A stretch of DNA of 64,000 nucleotides, from assembly GCA_027486755.1 (NCBI GenBank), contig JAIXOM010000026.1, positions 61,843 to 125,842 of the forward strand. Reading direction: 5' to 3'. The DNA comes from Comamonadaceae bacterium (GTDB taxonomy: Bacteria; Pseudomonadota; Gammaproteobacteria; Burkholderiales; Burkholderiaceae_C). The stretch's first letter is position 1; the number at the start of each line of letters is the position of its first letter. This document shows positions 47,093 through 56,879 of the stretch, piece by piece. The notes beneath the pieces were generated by a model that saw only the letters and a program-made list of their open reading frames with translations, was not told the DNA's origin and made no database searches. The translations under genes and the position numbers were made by a program.

Positions 47093-47917
47093 TCAGCCCG
47101 CAGTGCGCTGCATCAGCAGCTGTGCCGCTACCGCCACTGCAATCACTTCCGGCTCCTTGCCCTCGATGCCAGCCAGACCGATGGGGCAGGTGATGTGGCT
47201 CAGCGCGGCCTCGCTATGGCCGCGGGCCTGTAGCCGGTGGCGGAACATAGCCCATTTGGTTTGGCTGCCGATCAGGCCCACAAAGGGCAGGTCGCCTTGC
47301 TCGCGCTGGCGCAATAGGCACTGATGGACGATGTCCAGATCTTCCGCATGGCTAAAGCTCATGATCAGCACCTGCGAGCCGGCCGGCAAGTCCTGCACTG
47401 CCCGCTCGACCGGCTGCGAGTGTTCGCAGCGTACCCGCGCCGGCAGGTCGTCCGGGAACACGCTGTCGCGGCTGTCGACCCAGGTCAGGGCATAGGGCAG
47501 CGTCAGCATCACCCGAACAATGGCCTGACCCACATGGCCGCCGCCGAATAAGGCCAGTTGTGTCAGAGGGGCTTGCAGCTTATGCAGCCATTCGGTGCCG
47601 GCCTGCAGCGTGGGCGCAAGGCGTTCGAAGCGCAGCTCCATGGCGCCGCCGCAGCACTGCCCCAGCGACGGTCCGAGGGCATGGCGCTGGGTTTGCGCCG
47701 GCGCTGTGGGGTCGGCCAGCAAGGCCCGCGCCTGGGCGATGGCTCGCCACTCCAGCTGGCCGCCGCCTATGGTGCCGATCACGGTGCTCTCAAACACCGC
47801 CATCCAGGTACCCGCCTCGCGCGGTACCGAGCCCTGGGTCTGGGTGACGGTGACCAGCACCGCTGTCCTGTGGGCCAGTTCCCCTTGCAAATGGGCGATC
47901 AAATCGGCGGTGCTCAT
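47093..47917 (-). CDS. xdhC: Xanthine dehydrogenase maturation protein XdhC
   Basis: Binds molybdenum cofactor and helps its sulfuration and insertion into XdhB. The protein has 274 aa. The XdhC/CoxI domain opens with VLVTVTQTQGSVPREAGTWM and has GTIGGGQLE and LGPSLGQCCGG. The C-terminal Rossmann domain has LALFGGGHVGQAIV and ends HITCPIGLAGIEGKEPEVIAVAVAA. The start was chosen at the ATG 47917. It is separated from xdhAB by puuD and on the opposite strand, an unusual but workable layout. Confidence 0.94.
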   Translation of the reverse strand: MSTADLIAHLQGELAHRTAVLVTVTQTQGSVPREAGTWMAVFESTVIGTIGGGQLEWRAIAQARALLADPTAPAQTQRHALGPSLGQCCGGAMELRFERLAPTLQAGTEWLHKLQAPLTQLALFGGGHVGQAIVRVMLTLPYALTWVDSRDSVFPDDLPARVRCEHSQPVERAVQDLPAGSQVLIMSFSHAEDLDIVHQCLLRQREQGDLPFVGLIGSQTKWAMFRHRLQARGHSEAALSHITCPIGLAGIEGKEPEVIAVAVAAQLLMQRTAG

Positions 47918-48050
47918 GGCGATCAATATGTGCAGGCCCCATTGTTTTTTTGTGGGCAAAGCAGAGACAATGCTGCTCCAGAGGGGATGCGGAGCCAAGC
48001 TCGCGCCGAGCGGGGCTCCTTGACGCAAGCATAGCCTAGCGAAGAAAGGC

Positions 48051-48827
48051 ATGATGACTCTGAACTCCATTGAGCCGCGCCACCGGGCCGGCCTGCTGCG
48101 CACCGTGCAGCGCAGTGCTGCCGCTGCCTTTTTGCTGGCCCTGGCGGCCTGCACCACGACGCCACCGCCACCGCCACCGCCACCGCCACCGCTGCTGCCA
48201 CAGCCACAGGCACAGGCACAGCCACCCGCTCCTCCTGCGATCAGGCCTGCGCCTGCCGCAGCGCAACCGACTCCTTTGCCGCCCGTGGTTGTGGTGACGC
48301 CGCCTCCGGTGGCGGTCATCACGCCGTCTGCCCCCGCTGCGCCGCCTGAGCCGCTCGTGGTCGCACCGCCTGTGGCGCAAGAGCCGCTGCAGATCGCCGC
48401 AGCCACCTCGGCCCGCGATTACCGGTCTTACGGCGCCAAGCACCTGTACGAGCGGCACCGCGATCGCATCTTCAAGGGCAAGATGCCGCCACTTCTGTAT
48501 GCGGTCGGCGTCCTGAACGTGACCTTGGATAACCGGGGCAGCGTGCGGCGAATTGAATGGATGCGTGAGCCCAAGCATGCGCCGGAAGTGGTGGCCGAGA
48601 TTGAGCGCATGGTGCGCGCCGCCGCGCCTTTTCCAGCCCCGGTGCGCCTGGGCGGGGTGATCTACACCGACGTCTGGTTGTGGGACAAAAGCGGCCGTTT
48701 CCAGCTCGACACCTTGACCGAAGGTCAGTTATCGGCGCTGCCGCCTTCGACGCCCGACTCAAACTCCCCGGTCAAGACCGTGGCCGAGCGCAAACGCCCT
48801 CCGGCTAAAAAAGCGACCGCCCCTTGA
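48051..48827 (+). CDS. Proline-rich lipoprotein with TonB-C-like domain
   Basis: About 258 aa. A lipoprotein signal ends at LALAAC (Cys33 or 34). Then comes a run of ten prolines encoded by (CCACCG)5 at 48162-48191, and a long Pro/Ala/Val linker to about residue 115. The C-terminal part (YGAKHLYERHRDRIFKGKMPPLLYAVGVLNVTLDNRGSVRRIEW; YTDVWLWDKSGRF) looks like a TonB C-terminal fold. It is anchored by lipid rather than a TonB transmembrane helix, so an energy-transducing role is doubtful. AAAGG precedes the start; ATG at 48054 is the alternative. Confidence 0.75.
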   Translation: MMTLNSIEPRHRAGLLRTVQRSAAAAFLLALAACTTTPPPPPPPPPPLLPQPQAQAQPPAPPAIRPAPAAAQPTPLPPVVVVTPPPVAVITPSAPAAPPEPLVVAPPVAQEPLQIAAATSARDYRSYGAKHLYERHRDRIFKGKMPPLLYAVGVLNVTLDNRGSVRRIEWMREPKHAPEVVAEIERMVRAAAPFPAPVRLGGVIYTDVWLWDKSGRFQLDTLTEGQLSALPPSTPDSNSPVKTVAERKRPPAKKATAP

Positions 48828-48887
48828 AGATCGGGGCTTAGGCTGGGCTCGCTGCCGAGTGGGCAGAGGGGTGTGGTGTGATGTGGG

Positions 48888-48960
48888 TGTGGGAGCCGCG
48901 CCCTCGCGGCGATCCGGCGCTTGATCAACTGCCCCATCGCGCCGAGGCGACGCTCCCACA
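48888..48960. repeat. Dispersed palindromic element, copy B
   Basis: The outer ends TGTGGGAG (48888-48895) and CTCCCACA (48953-48960) are exact inverted repeats. Inside, CCGCGCCCTCG faces CGCGCCGAGG, with CGGCGCTTGATCAACTGCC at the centre. It lies between convergent genes. The design recalls REP-type elements of Pseudomonas and Burkholderiales. Confidence 0.7.
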
Positions 48961-49000
48961 GAAAGCGAGGACCATCGCGCCGAGGCTGTCCGCCCGTGAT

Positions 49001-50428
<1,428 letters not shown>

Positions 50429-50518
50429 AAGTGGTAGATTGTCTCATCCCCGGGCGGCTCGGCTGCCGCCGCCTTCCAGACGGCCGCAGGCGGCCCAGGC
50501 CCGGGCTCCAGTCAGTCC

Positions 50519-51373
50519 TCAGTCTGCCGGTTTGCCCCCGGGCAGCCCCTCGACGCTGATCAGCTCATAGCTTCCCGGCACCGGTCCCAGGCGGGCGGCC
50601 GTCAAGGGGCCGCCCCAGAGGCAGCCCGTGTCCAGGCCCAGCGTGCCCTCCACCATGACTGGCCGCCGCTCGGGTTGAGCCAGCGACAAGGTGGACCAGT
50701 GACCAAATGCAATCATCTGCCCCTGGGTTTGCCTGTTCGGTGCGCTGAACCAGGGCAGGTGCCCGGCCGGCGGCTGGTCCGGCGGGGCGGTGCTTTTCAT
50801 GTCCATCACCCCCGAAGGCGTGCAAAAACGCAGCCGGGTCAGGGCGTTGACCACCACCCGCAGCCGCTCCCAGCCCTGCAGGCCGTCGTTCCATTGCTGG
50901 GGTTGATTGCCGTACATATGGGCCAGAAAATCAGTCCATCGCGGGCTTTGCAGCACCGCCTGCACCTCTGCGGCCAGGGCCAGGGTTTGGGCGCAGTCCC
51001 ATTCGGGCAGCACGCCTGCGTGCACCATCAGCCAGCCGTGCTCCAGGCGCGCCAGCGGTTGCTGGCGCAGCCAGTCGAGCAGGGCCGCTCTGTCCTGCGC
51101 CTGCACGATGGGCGCCAGCGTGTCACTCGCGCCGCTGGGGCGCAGACCGCAGGCCACAGCCAGCAGATGCAGGTCGTGGTTGCCCAGCAAGGGCCGGGCG
51201 GCACCTTCTAGAGCCATCAAGCGGCGCAGCACGCCCAGCGAGTCCGGGCCGCGGTTGACCAGGTCGCCCAGGGGGTAGACGGTGTCGCGGCTGGGCGAAA
51301 AGTCGACCACCTGGAGCAGATGCTCCAAAGGCCGCAGGCAGCCCTGCAAATCCCCAATCAAGTACAGTGCCAT
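50519..51373 (-). CDS. apaH: Bis(5'-nucleosyl)-tetraphosphatase, symmetrical
   Basis: Splits Ap4A to two ADP and so controls stress alarmone and mRNA cap levels. The protein has 284 aa. Metallophosphatase motifs: YLIGDLQGC, GDLVNRGPDS, LGNHDLHLLAV, and MVHAGVLPEW plus AFGHWSTL. The frame runs open upstream; the ATG at 51373 begins MALYLIGDLQGC, as in the family. It is divergent from the CorC-like gene with 24 bases between starts. Confidence 0.95.
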   Translation of the reverse strand: MALYLIGDLQGCLRPLEHLLQVVDFSPSRDTVYPLGDLVNRGPDSLGVLRRLMALEGAARPLLGNHDLHLLAVACGLRPSGASDTLAPIVQAQDRAALLDWLRQQPLARLEHGWLMVHAGVLPEWDCAQTLALAAEVQAVLQSPRWTDFLAHMYGNQPQQWNDGLQGWERLRVVVNALTRLRFCTPSGVMDMKSTAPPDQPPAGHLPWFSAPNRQTQGQMIAFGHWSTLSLAQPERRPVMVEGTLGLDTGCLWGGPLTAARLGPVPGSYELISVEGLPGGKPAD

Positions 51374-51397
51374 GGTCGTGATTGTCGCTAAGGCCCG

Positions 51398-52705
51398 ATG
51401 GACGTTCTGCTGATTTTGCTGCTGACCCTGCTCAACGGGGCTTTTGCCATGTCGGAAATGGCGCTGGCCGCCAGCCGCAAGGTGCGCCTGATGGCCGAGG
51501 CCGAGGCGGGCGACAAGGGCGCCCGGGCCGCGCTTGAATTGATGGACAGGCCCACCCAGTTCCTGTCCTCGGTGCAGGTGGGCATCACCTCGATCGGCAT
51601 GCTCAACGGCATCGTGGGCGAGGCGGCTTTTGCCCAAGGTCTTGGCCTGTGGCTGCAGTCCCTGGGCATGCCGGTGGGCGCGGCGGGCATCACCGCCACC
51701 GCTCTGGTGGTGACCATCATCACTTACATCACCATTGTGTTTGGCGAACTGGTGCCCAAGCGCGTCGGCCAGCTTTACCCTGAAACGGTGGCTCGGTTGG
51801 TATCGCGGCCCATGCTGGGAGTGGCGGTGGTGGCCCAGCCCTTTGTGCGTCTGTTGTCCTTCAGCACTCAGGCGGTGCTGCGACTGCTGCGGGTCGATGT
51901 CGATGCCAAGCGCTCGGTCACTGAAGAGGAGATTGCCGCCAGCTTGCAAGAGGGCTTGAGCGCCGGCGTGATCGAGCAGCAGGAGCACCAGATGGTGCAA
52001 AACGTGTTTTTGCTCGACGAGCGGCCGCTGACCTCAATCATGCGCCCGCGTGGCGAAATCGAGTGGCTCGAAGCCTCCGATACGGTTGTGCAGGCGGTGG
52101 CCAAGGCTGGCGCCAGTGGCCATTCCTGGTATCCGGTCTGCCGGGGCGGCCTGGACGATGTGGTGGGGGTGGTCAAGATCGCCGGCCTGCTGAGCACTGG
52201 CCCGGCTGCGCAAGGCAACATGGACCGCATGGATGCCCATGCCCAGCCCGCCGTTTTTGTACCTGAGACCCTAACGGGCATGGAGTTGCTTGAACGCTTT
52301 CGCTCCGAGTCCTCGCGCATCCTGATGGTGGTCGACGAATATGGCGTGGTGCAGGGCATGCTGACCCCGCTGGACCTGCTCGAAGCCATCACCGGCGAGC
52401 TCAAGCCCAGGGCGCAGGTTGATGCCTGGGCGGTGCAGCGCGCCGATGGATCCTGGCTGCTCGACGGCGTCATGCCCACCTCAGAGCTCAAGGCCCGGCT
52501 CGACATCCGCTATCTGCCCCTCGAGGATAAAGGCCGCTACAACACCCTGGCCGGCCTGTTGCTGGCCGTCAGCGGCCGCCTCCTGGCCACCGGCGAGCAG
52601 GTGGAAATAGCTGGCTGGAGCTTCGAGGTGGTCGACCTCGATGGCCGCCGCATCGACAAGGTGATGGCTTGGCCGGTGCCCACTTCCAGCCCCAGCCCTG
52701 GGTGA
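51398..52705 (+). CDS. CNNM/CorC-type membrane protein (hemolysin family)
   Basis: 435 aa: a DUF21 membrane domain with about four segments (1-170; LLILLLTLLNGAFAMSEMAL; VVTIITYITIVFGELVPKR), two CBS domains at about 205-330 (IMRPRGEIEWL; ILMVVDEYGVVQGMLTPLDLLEAI) and a C-terminal CorC/HlyC domain (WLLDGVMPTSEL; GWSFEVVDLDGRRIDKVMA). The family is linked to magnesium or cobalt export and binds ATP or AMP at the CBS pair. Despite the name, there is no evidence of haemolytic action. Confidence 0.93.
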   Translation: MDVLLILLLTLLNGAFAMSEMALAASRKVRLMAEAEAGDKGARAALELMDRPTQFLSSVQVGITSIGMLNGIVGEAAFAQGLGLWLQSLGMPVGAAGITATALVVTIITYITIVFGELVPKRVGQLYPETVARLVSRPMLGVAVVAQPFVRLLSFSTQAVLRLLRVDVDAKRSVTEEEIAASLQEGLSAGVIEQQEHQMVQNVFLLDERPLTSIMRPRGEIEWLEASDTVVQAVAKAGASGHSWYPVCRGGLDDVVGVVKIAGLLSTGPAAQGNMDRMDAHAQPAVFVPETLTGMELLERFRSESSRILMVVDEYGVVQGMLTPLDLLEAITGELKPRAQVDAWAVQRADGSWLLDGVMPTSELKARLDIRYLPLEDKGRYNTLAGLLLAVSGRLLATGEQVEIAGWSFEVVDLDGRRIDKVMAWPVPTSSPSPG

Positions 52706-53053
52706 GGCCTGTAGGAGCGCCGCCTTCAAGACGGCAACGGTCTCCCGTTCCAGGGCCTGCGGCTTGGCCAAAGGCAAATTCGCATAGGCCCAGCGGCTAT
52801 CGCTGCTGTAGGCCAGGCGCGCAGGCTCTGGGCCCCAGGGCGCGGCCTGACGCCAGCTGTGGATCATAGCTAGCAGTTCTGTAGCCTGCTGCCGCTCGCA
52901 TTGCAGGCGCGAGCTCGGCTGTGAGGAGTGCTCCAGATAAGCCACCGGGCGGCGCTGGCCGTCAAGCTTCGCCCCGGCGCTTACGGGTGGTTACAAAACG
53001 GTCGAGCAAGGCGGCAAGCTCCTCTTTATGCTTCGTGGCCCTAGGAGAGGCGC
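52706..53053. other. 348-base gap, possible degraded minus-strand fragments
   Basis: The left end (52711-52740) is a partial copy of the dispersed repeat (TGTAGGAGCGCCGCCTTC). On the minus strand two short coding-like pieces follow each other: one ending HKEELAALLDRFVTTRKRRG (stop near 52963) and one reading VAYLEHSSQPSSRLQCERQ from about 52945 down. Neither matches a family I know, and they may be remnants. I do not call a gene. Confidence 0.4.
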
Positions 53054-53806
53054 ATGAGTTCAGATCTGTTTTTCGAGCCGCAGCCGCGCCAGCCCGGCGA
53101 GGCAGGGGTCGCTGGGCTTGAGCTGGCCCAATGGCTGGCGCACGAGCTGCGCAACCCCTTGGCCCCGATTGCAACAGCTGCTGAGCTGCTCATCAACCAG
53201 GTCGGTAACGAGCAGGCCCGCGAGTTGGGCTGCATCATCGAGCGCCATGCTCAGCATTTGCGCCGCCTGGTCGATGAATTGGTCGACCGTGCCAGCCGCG
53301 GCCGAACGTGGATGGACCCCCTCGACCCCACGGTGCGTTCGGGCCTGGTCGGCGCGGTTCAGCTGCCCCTGCTGTTTGATGCGGGCGCTCAGCCCGGCAC
53401 GGGGCTGGATGCGGACGCGGGCTCCAGCGCCCGCCTGCGCATCCTGGTGGTGGACGATAACGCCGATGCCGCCGACTTGCTGGCTCAGTTTCTGCAGAGC
53501 TTGGGTCATGATGTGATGGTGGTCACCGACCCGCTGGCCGCGCCGGCGGTGGCACTGGCTTTTAGGCCGCAGGTGGGTCTGCTGGATATCGCCATGCCGG
53601 GCATGGACGGACTTGAGTTGGCGGGCCGCCTGCGTCAATTGCCTTTGGCGGCCGATCTGCATTTGGCCGCAGTGACAGCCTACAGCCTGCCCAGCGACCG
53701 CCAGGCAGCGGCGCGCGCAGGCTTCGAGCAGTATTTCGTCAAGCCACTGGATGTGGCTGGGCTGCAGGGCTGGCTGTCGCAGCTCGTGCAATGCGCTGAT
53801 GCCTGA
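53054..53806 (+). CDS. DHp-REC protein: histidine-kinase-like without ATPase domain
   Basis: 250 aa. Residues 20-80 form a HisKA dimerisation/phosphoacceptor domain with His30 in LAHELRNPLAPI. After a linker of about 45 residues, a full receiver domain begins at 128 (RILVVDDNADAADLL) with Asp134, Asp135, phospho-acceptor Asp178 (LLDIAMPGMDG), Thr208 and Lys230. The ATP-binding HATPase domain of about 150 residues that normally stands between them is absent, while the frame stays intact. AGGAG lies six bases before the ATG. It cannot autophosphorylate as it stands. No partner kinase is adjacent. Confidence 0.85.
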   Translation: MSSDLFFEPQPRQPGEAGVAGLELAQWLAHELRNPLAPIATAAELLINQVGNEQARELGCIIERHAQHLRRLVDELVDRASRGRTWMDPLDPTVRSGLVGAVQLPLLFDAGAQPGTGLDADAGSSARLRILVVDDNADAADLLAQFLQSLGHDVMVVTDPLAAPAVALAFRPQVGLLDIAMPGMDGLELAGRLRQLPLAADLHLAAVTAYSLPSDRQAAARAGFEQYFVKPLDVAGLQGWLSQLVQCADA

Positions 53807-53921
53807 TTAGGGCCACACTGCCCTTGGGGTATGGCCCGGGGCTGTGGCGTCATCTGCGCGACCGTCAGCCGCGCTCGCTGAGGGTAGAACCGAGGACTCA
53901 AGCACCACCTCAGGGGACCCC

Positions 53922-53966
53922 ATGACCGACTCGAATTTCAAACAAGCCAGGAACTGTCAGCCATGA
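53922..53966 (+). CDS. 14-residue upstream frame coupled to the SDR gene
   Basis: A short frame MTDSNFKQARNCQP begins at the ATG 53922 after CAGGGG and stops at TGA 53964-53966, overlapping the SDR start ATG at 53963. The layout would allow translational coupling. It may be a leader peptide or chance; no composition signal supports regulation. Confidence 0.25.
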   Translation: MTDSNFKQARNCQP

Positions 53967-54799
53967 GCGGCCCGGTTTGGCTCATCACCGGCTGCTCCAG
54001 CGGCTTTGGCCGCGCCCTGGCGGCGCGTGTGCTGGCCAGTGGCGCCAAGGTGGTGCTGACCGCCCGCGAGCCAGCGGTGCTGGCCGATTTGGTACAGACC
54101 GGCGGGCAGCGCTGCCTGGCCCTGGCCCTGGATGTGCGCGATCCCGAGCAATGTCGTGCGGTGGTAGAGCAGGCCGAGCGGCGTTTTGGGCGCATTGATG
54201 TGCTGGTGAATAACGCTGGCTACGGCTACCAGGCGACGGTGGAAGAGGCCGAGGATGCACAGATCCGGGCAGTCTTTGAGACCAATGTCTTCGGCGTTTT
54301 TAATGTCACCCGCGCGGTGGTGCCGGGCATGCGCCAGCGGCGCAGCGGCTGCATCTTGAGCATAGGCTCGGTCGCCGGTCTGGTGGGCTTTGCGGGCTCG
54401 GGTTATTACGCTGCCACCAAGCATGCGATCGAGGGCTGGAGCGATGCTCTGGCCGCCGAGCTCAAGCCCCTGGGGGTGCGTGTGGCCTGCATTGAGCCCG
54501 GACCGTTTCGCACTGACTTTGCCGCTCGCTCTCTGCAGCAAACCCCGGTGCGCCTGCCCGATTACGCGGCCACGGCGGGGGTGCGCCTGGAGGCCACCCG
54601 GGCGCAAAGTGGGCGCCAGCCTGGCGATCCGCAGCGTGCCGCCGACATCCTGCTCAAACTGGTTGAATTCCCTGATTTGCCGCGTCACCTGGTCCTGGGT
54701 GCCCGCGGCACCGATTGGGTGGCCGATGCCTTGAAAAGCACGCTGGCCGACATTGAGGCCTGGCGTCAAACCAGTGCCAGCGCCGATTTCCCCTCCTGA
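53963..54799 (+). CDS. Short-chain dehydrogenase/reductase
   Basis: 278-aa classical SDR with NAD(P)-binding TGCSSGFGRALA (9-20), NNAGYGY, catalytic Ser in SIGSVAGLVG, Tyr and Lys in GYYAATKHAIEG, and CIEPGPFRTDFA. An Arg in TAREPAVL after the second strand favours NADPH. The longer C-terminal part (substrate lid) resembles the group often labelled oxidoreductases of unknown substrate. It stands alone between gaps, so context gives no pathway. Confidence 0.9.
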   Translation: MSGPVWLITGCSSGFGRALAARVLASGAKVVLTAREPAVLADLVQTGGQRCLALALDVRDPEQCRAVVEQAERRFGRIDVLVNNAGYGYQATVEEAEDAQIRAVFETNVFGVFNVTRAVVPGMRQRRSGCILSIGSVAGLVGFAGSGYYAATKHAIEGWSDALAAELKPLGVRVACIEPGPFRTDFAARSLQQTPVRLPDYAATAGVRLEATRAQSGRQPGDPQRAADILLKLVEFPDLPRHLVLGARGTDWVADALKSTLADIEAWRQTSASADFPS

Positions 54800-55035
54800 A
54801 TCCGCGGCCTTAAAGTGCTCGGCTCGGGCCGCGAAGTGCACGCAGTGGGTGGCCTCGTTGGGCTACATGGAGCAGCTGCGCTGGCTTCAAGAGGTGCAGC
54901 GCTGAGCATGAAAATAGCAAGCCACAAGCAGCGCTGCGCATGGCGTGCCTGCGCGATCAGCCCGTCTACGCTACAGTCGGATCACATTTGATTCTTCTGG
55001 TTCTTCACCATCTCGCACCTTCACCCCATCAAGCT

Positions 55036-55389
55036 ATGACTAAACAAACCACTGCTGTTGAGACCTCTCCCATTGCACCGGCCGCTGATGCGCCCGCCGC
55101 CGACGCGCCTTTGCGCGGACGCAGCGTTTTCATGGTGGAGACTGTTGCCGCAGGTGTCGCGGTTCGGCCAGCATTTCTGGCGGAAGACGGGCGTTTGCTG
55201 GACCTGCCCGCTGTTTTTCCCGACATGAACTATGCGATGGCGCAGATTGAAGAACTCAAGCAGTTGGTCAGCACCCATTTTTCGCAGGCAGCGCAAGTAG
55301 GCGCTCAGGTGATTGCTGCCCAGGCAGCAGCCAATGCGGCTGCCGCTGCAGCCAACCCTGAGGCGATCGCGCCAGCACCGGCGGCTTGA
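55036..55389 (+). CDS. Small Ala-rich protein of unknown function
   Basis: 117 aa, beginning MTKQTTAVETSPIAPAADA. The central block RGRSVFMVETVAAGVAVRPAFLAEDGRLLDLPAVFPDMNYAMAQIEEL-type text looks conserved rather than random. It is followed by a helical part (QLVSTHFSQAAQVGAQVIAAQ) and an Ala/Pro tail. No family is recognised; the helix and composition recall small granule- or DNA-associated proteins, but this is only an impression. There is no strong ribosome site before the ATG. The 236 bases upstream hold no gene. Confidence 0.6.
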   Translation: MTKQTTAVETSPIAPAADAPAADAPLRGRSVFMVETVAAGVAVRPAFLAEDGRLLDLPAVFPDMNYAMAQIEELKQLVSTHFSQAAQVGAQVIAAQAAANAAAAAANPEAIAPAPAA

Positions 55390-55614
55390 GCGGTCTGATC
55401 TAAGGGTGGCTCGACAGACTGCTCGCTGCGGCGAGCGTCTGCTCAGGTAGGGCTGCTCGGCGGCTTGAGCGCCGATGGGTCTGTGGCTCGAATCTGCGGA
55501 GCCGACGGCGCTGCTCTGTCCGCGGACTGATGCAGGTCTTCTGAGGGTGGTTCCCGGCGTCTTGGTGAAAGCAGTGGCGTGCTTAGCGCGCGCCAGTAGC
55601 CCCGTACTAGCCCA

Positions 55615-55643
55615 CAAAAAAGCCAACCCTTTTGGGGTTGGCT
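55615..55643 (-). terminator. Intrinsic terminator after tRNA-Thr
   Basis: AGCCAACCC (55621-55629) pairs with GGGTTGGCT (55635-55643), and on the minus strand six T's follow. It lies 17 bases past the tRNA 3' end. Confidence 0.92.
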
Positions 55644-55659
55644 AAGTTGTTGATTTCAT

Positions 55660-55735
55660 TGGTGCCGGAGAGATGAATCGAACACCCGACCTTCTCATTA
55701 CGAATGAGCTGCTCTACCGACTGAGCTACACCGGC
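55660..55735 (-). tRNA. tRNA-Thr (anticodon CGU)
   Basis: 76 nt including an encoded CCA. Read on the minus strand it begins GCCGGTGTAGCTCAGTCGG, has the anticodon loop TTCGTAA with CGT, and ends CTCCGGCACCA. The T-arm GGGTG-TTCGATT-CATCT pairs with two wobbles. The acceptor stem has one T-T mismatch at position 6:67, odd but compatible with function. It resembles E. coli thrW throughout. Confidence 0.95.
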
Positions 55736-55746
55736 TAAGGGGCGCG

Positions 55747-55752
55747 ATTATA
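55747..55752 (-). promoter_or_regulatory. -10 element of the tRNA-Thr gene
   Basis: A perfect TATAAT on the minus strand is followed by the GC-rich CGCGCCCC, the discriminator type seen at stable-RNA promoters under stringent control. RNA would start about five bases before the tRNA. The -35 is poor. Confidence 0.6.
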
Positions 55753-55784
55753 GCCAGCCCATTGCATCGGGCAGCGTCGGGCGT

Positions 55785-56789
55785 TCACGCTCCGTTGTGA
55801 TAGGCGGTGATGCGGTCGACTTCGTTCTTGCTGCCCAGCACCACGCTCACCCGCTCATGCAGCTTGGTCGGCTGCAGGTCGAGGATGCGAGTTTTGGCGT
55901 TGGTGGCGGCGCCGCCAGCTTGCTCGACCAGCCAGGACATGGGGTTGGCCTCGTACATCAGGCGCAGTTTGCCGGCCTTGTCGGGCTCGCGCTTGTCCCA
56001 GGGGTACATGAAGACGCCGCCGCGGGTGAGGATGCGGTGCACATCGGCCACCATGGAGGCGATCCAGCGCATATTGAAGTCTTTGCCGCGTGGACCTTCC
56101 TTGCCTTGCAGGCATTCGTCGATGTAACGTTTGACCGGCGCGTCCCAGTGGCGCATATTGCTCATGTTGATGGCAAATTCCTTGGTGTCGGCCGGAATCT
56201 GCACATCTTCCTGGGTCAGTACGAAAGAGCCTTGCTCGCGGTCCAGGGTGAACATGGCCACGCCTTTGCCGACGGTGAGCACCAGGGTGGTTTGCGGACC
56301 ATAGACGCAGTAGCCGGCCGCCACCTGCTTGTTGCCGGCCTGCAGGAAGTCCTGTTCGCTGACCGCCAAGCCGCCTTCGGGCTTTTTGAGCACGCTGAAG
56401 ATGGTGCCTATGCTGACGTTGACGTCGATATTGCTCGAACCGTCCAGCGGGTCAAACAGCAGCAGGTACTCGCCCTGGGGGTAGCGGTTGGGCACCGCGT
56501 AGATGCTGTCCATTTCCTCGGAGGCCATGGCGGCGAGGTGCCCGCCCCATTCATTGGCTTCGATCAGGACCTCGTTGGCGATGATGTCGAGTTTTTTCTG
56601 CACCTCGCCCTGCACGTTCTCGCTGCCGGCCGAGCCCAGCACGCCGCCGAGTGCGCCTTTGTTGACCGCCTGGCTGATGCTTTTGCAGGCACGGGCCACC
56701 ACCTCGAGCAGCAACCGCAGTTGAGCCGGGATGTGGCCATGTTCGCGCTGTTGTTCCACCAGATAGCGGGTGAGGGAAATCTTGTTCAT
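55785..56789 (-). CDS. fbp: Fructose-1,6-bisphosphatase, class 1
   Basis: Hydrolyses fructose 1,6-bisphosphate in gluconeogenesis (or the Calvin cycle). The protein has 334 aa. Metal-binding [13 protein letters not shown] (about 117-129) and the EEMDSIY region are diagnostic; [20 protein letters not shown] and the [24 protein letters not shown] block complete the fold. The ATG at 56789 has AAGGAG six bases upstream. It stands downstream of pepN on the same strand, 90 bases apart. Confidence 0.97.
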   Translation of the reverse strand: MNKISLTRYLVEQQREHGHIPAQLRLLLEVVARACKSISQAVNKGALGGVLGSAGSENVQGEVQKKLDIIANEVLIEANEWGGHLAAMASEEMDSIYAVPNRYPQGEYLLLFDPLDGSSNIDVNVSIGTIFSVLKKPEGGLAVSEQDFLQAGNKQVAAGYCVYGPQTTLVLTVGKGVAMFTLDREQGSFVLTQEDVQIPADTKEFAINMSNMRHWDAPVKRYIDECLQGKEGPRGKDFNMRWIASMVADVHRILTRGGVFMYPWDKREPDKAGKLRLMYEANPMSWLVEQAGGAATNAKTRILDLQPTKLHERVSVVLGSKNEVDRITAYHNGA

Positions 56790-56879
56790 GGGTTCTCCTT
56801 CGGGCAACGAGGGGCGCGCATGATGCTCAGGCCGCGCGGCCCTCAGCCCAGCCCTCTCCCAGGAGGAGAGGGGGCTCTT

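Noticed and set aside
54800..55035. Short coding-like piece reading TQWVASLGYMEQLRWLQEVQ
   Set aside because: Only about 20 residues before a stop, no start and no known family; could be a remnant but cannot be supported.
55021..55626. 201-codon minus-strand frame beside tRNA-Thr
   Set aside because: Composition is scrambled, it overlaps the small Ala-rich gene on the other strand, and there is no ribosome site.
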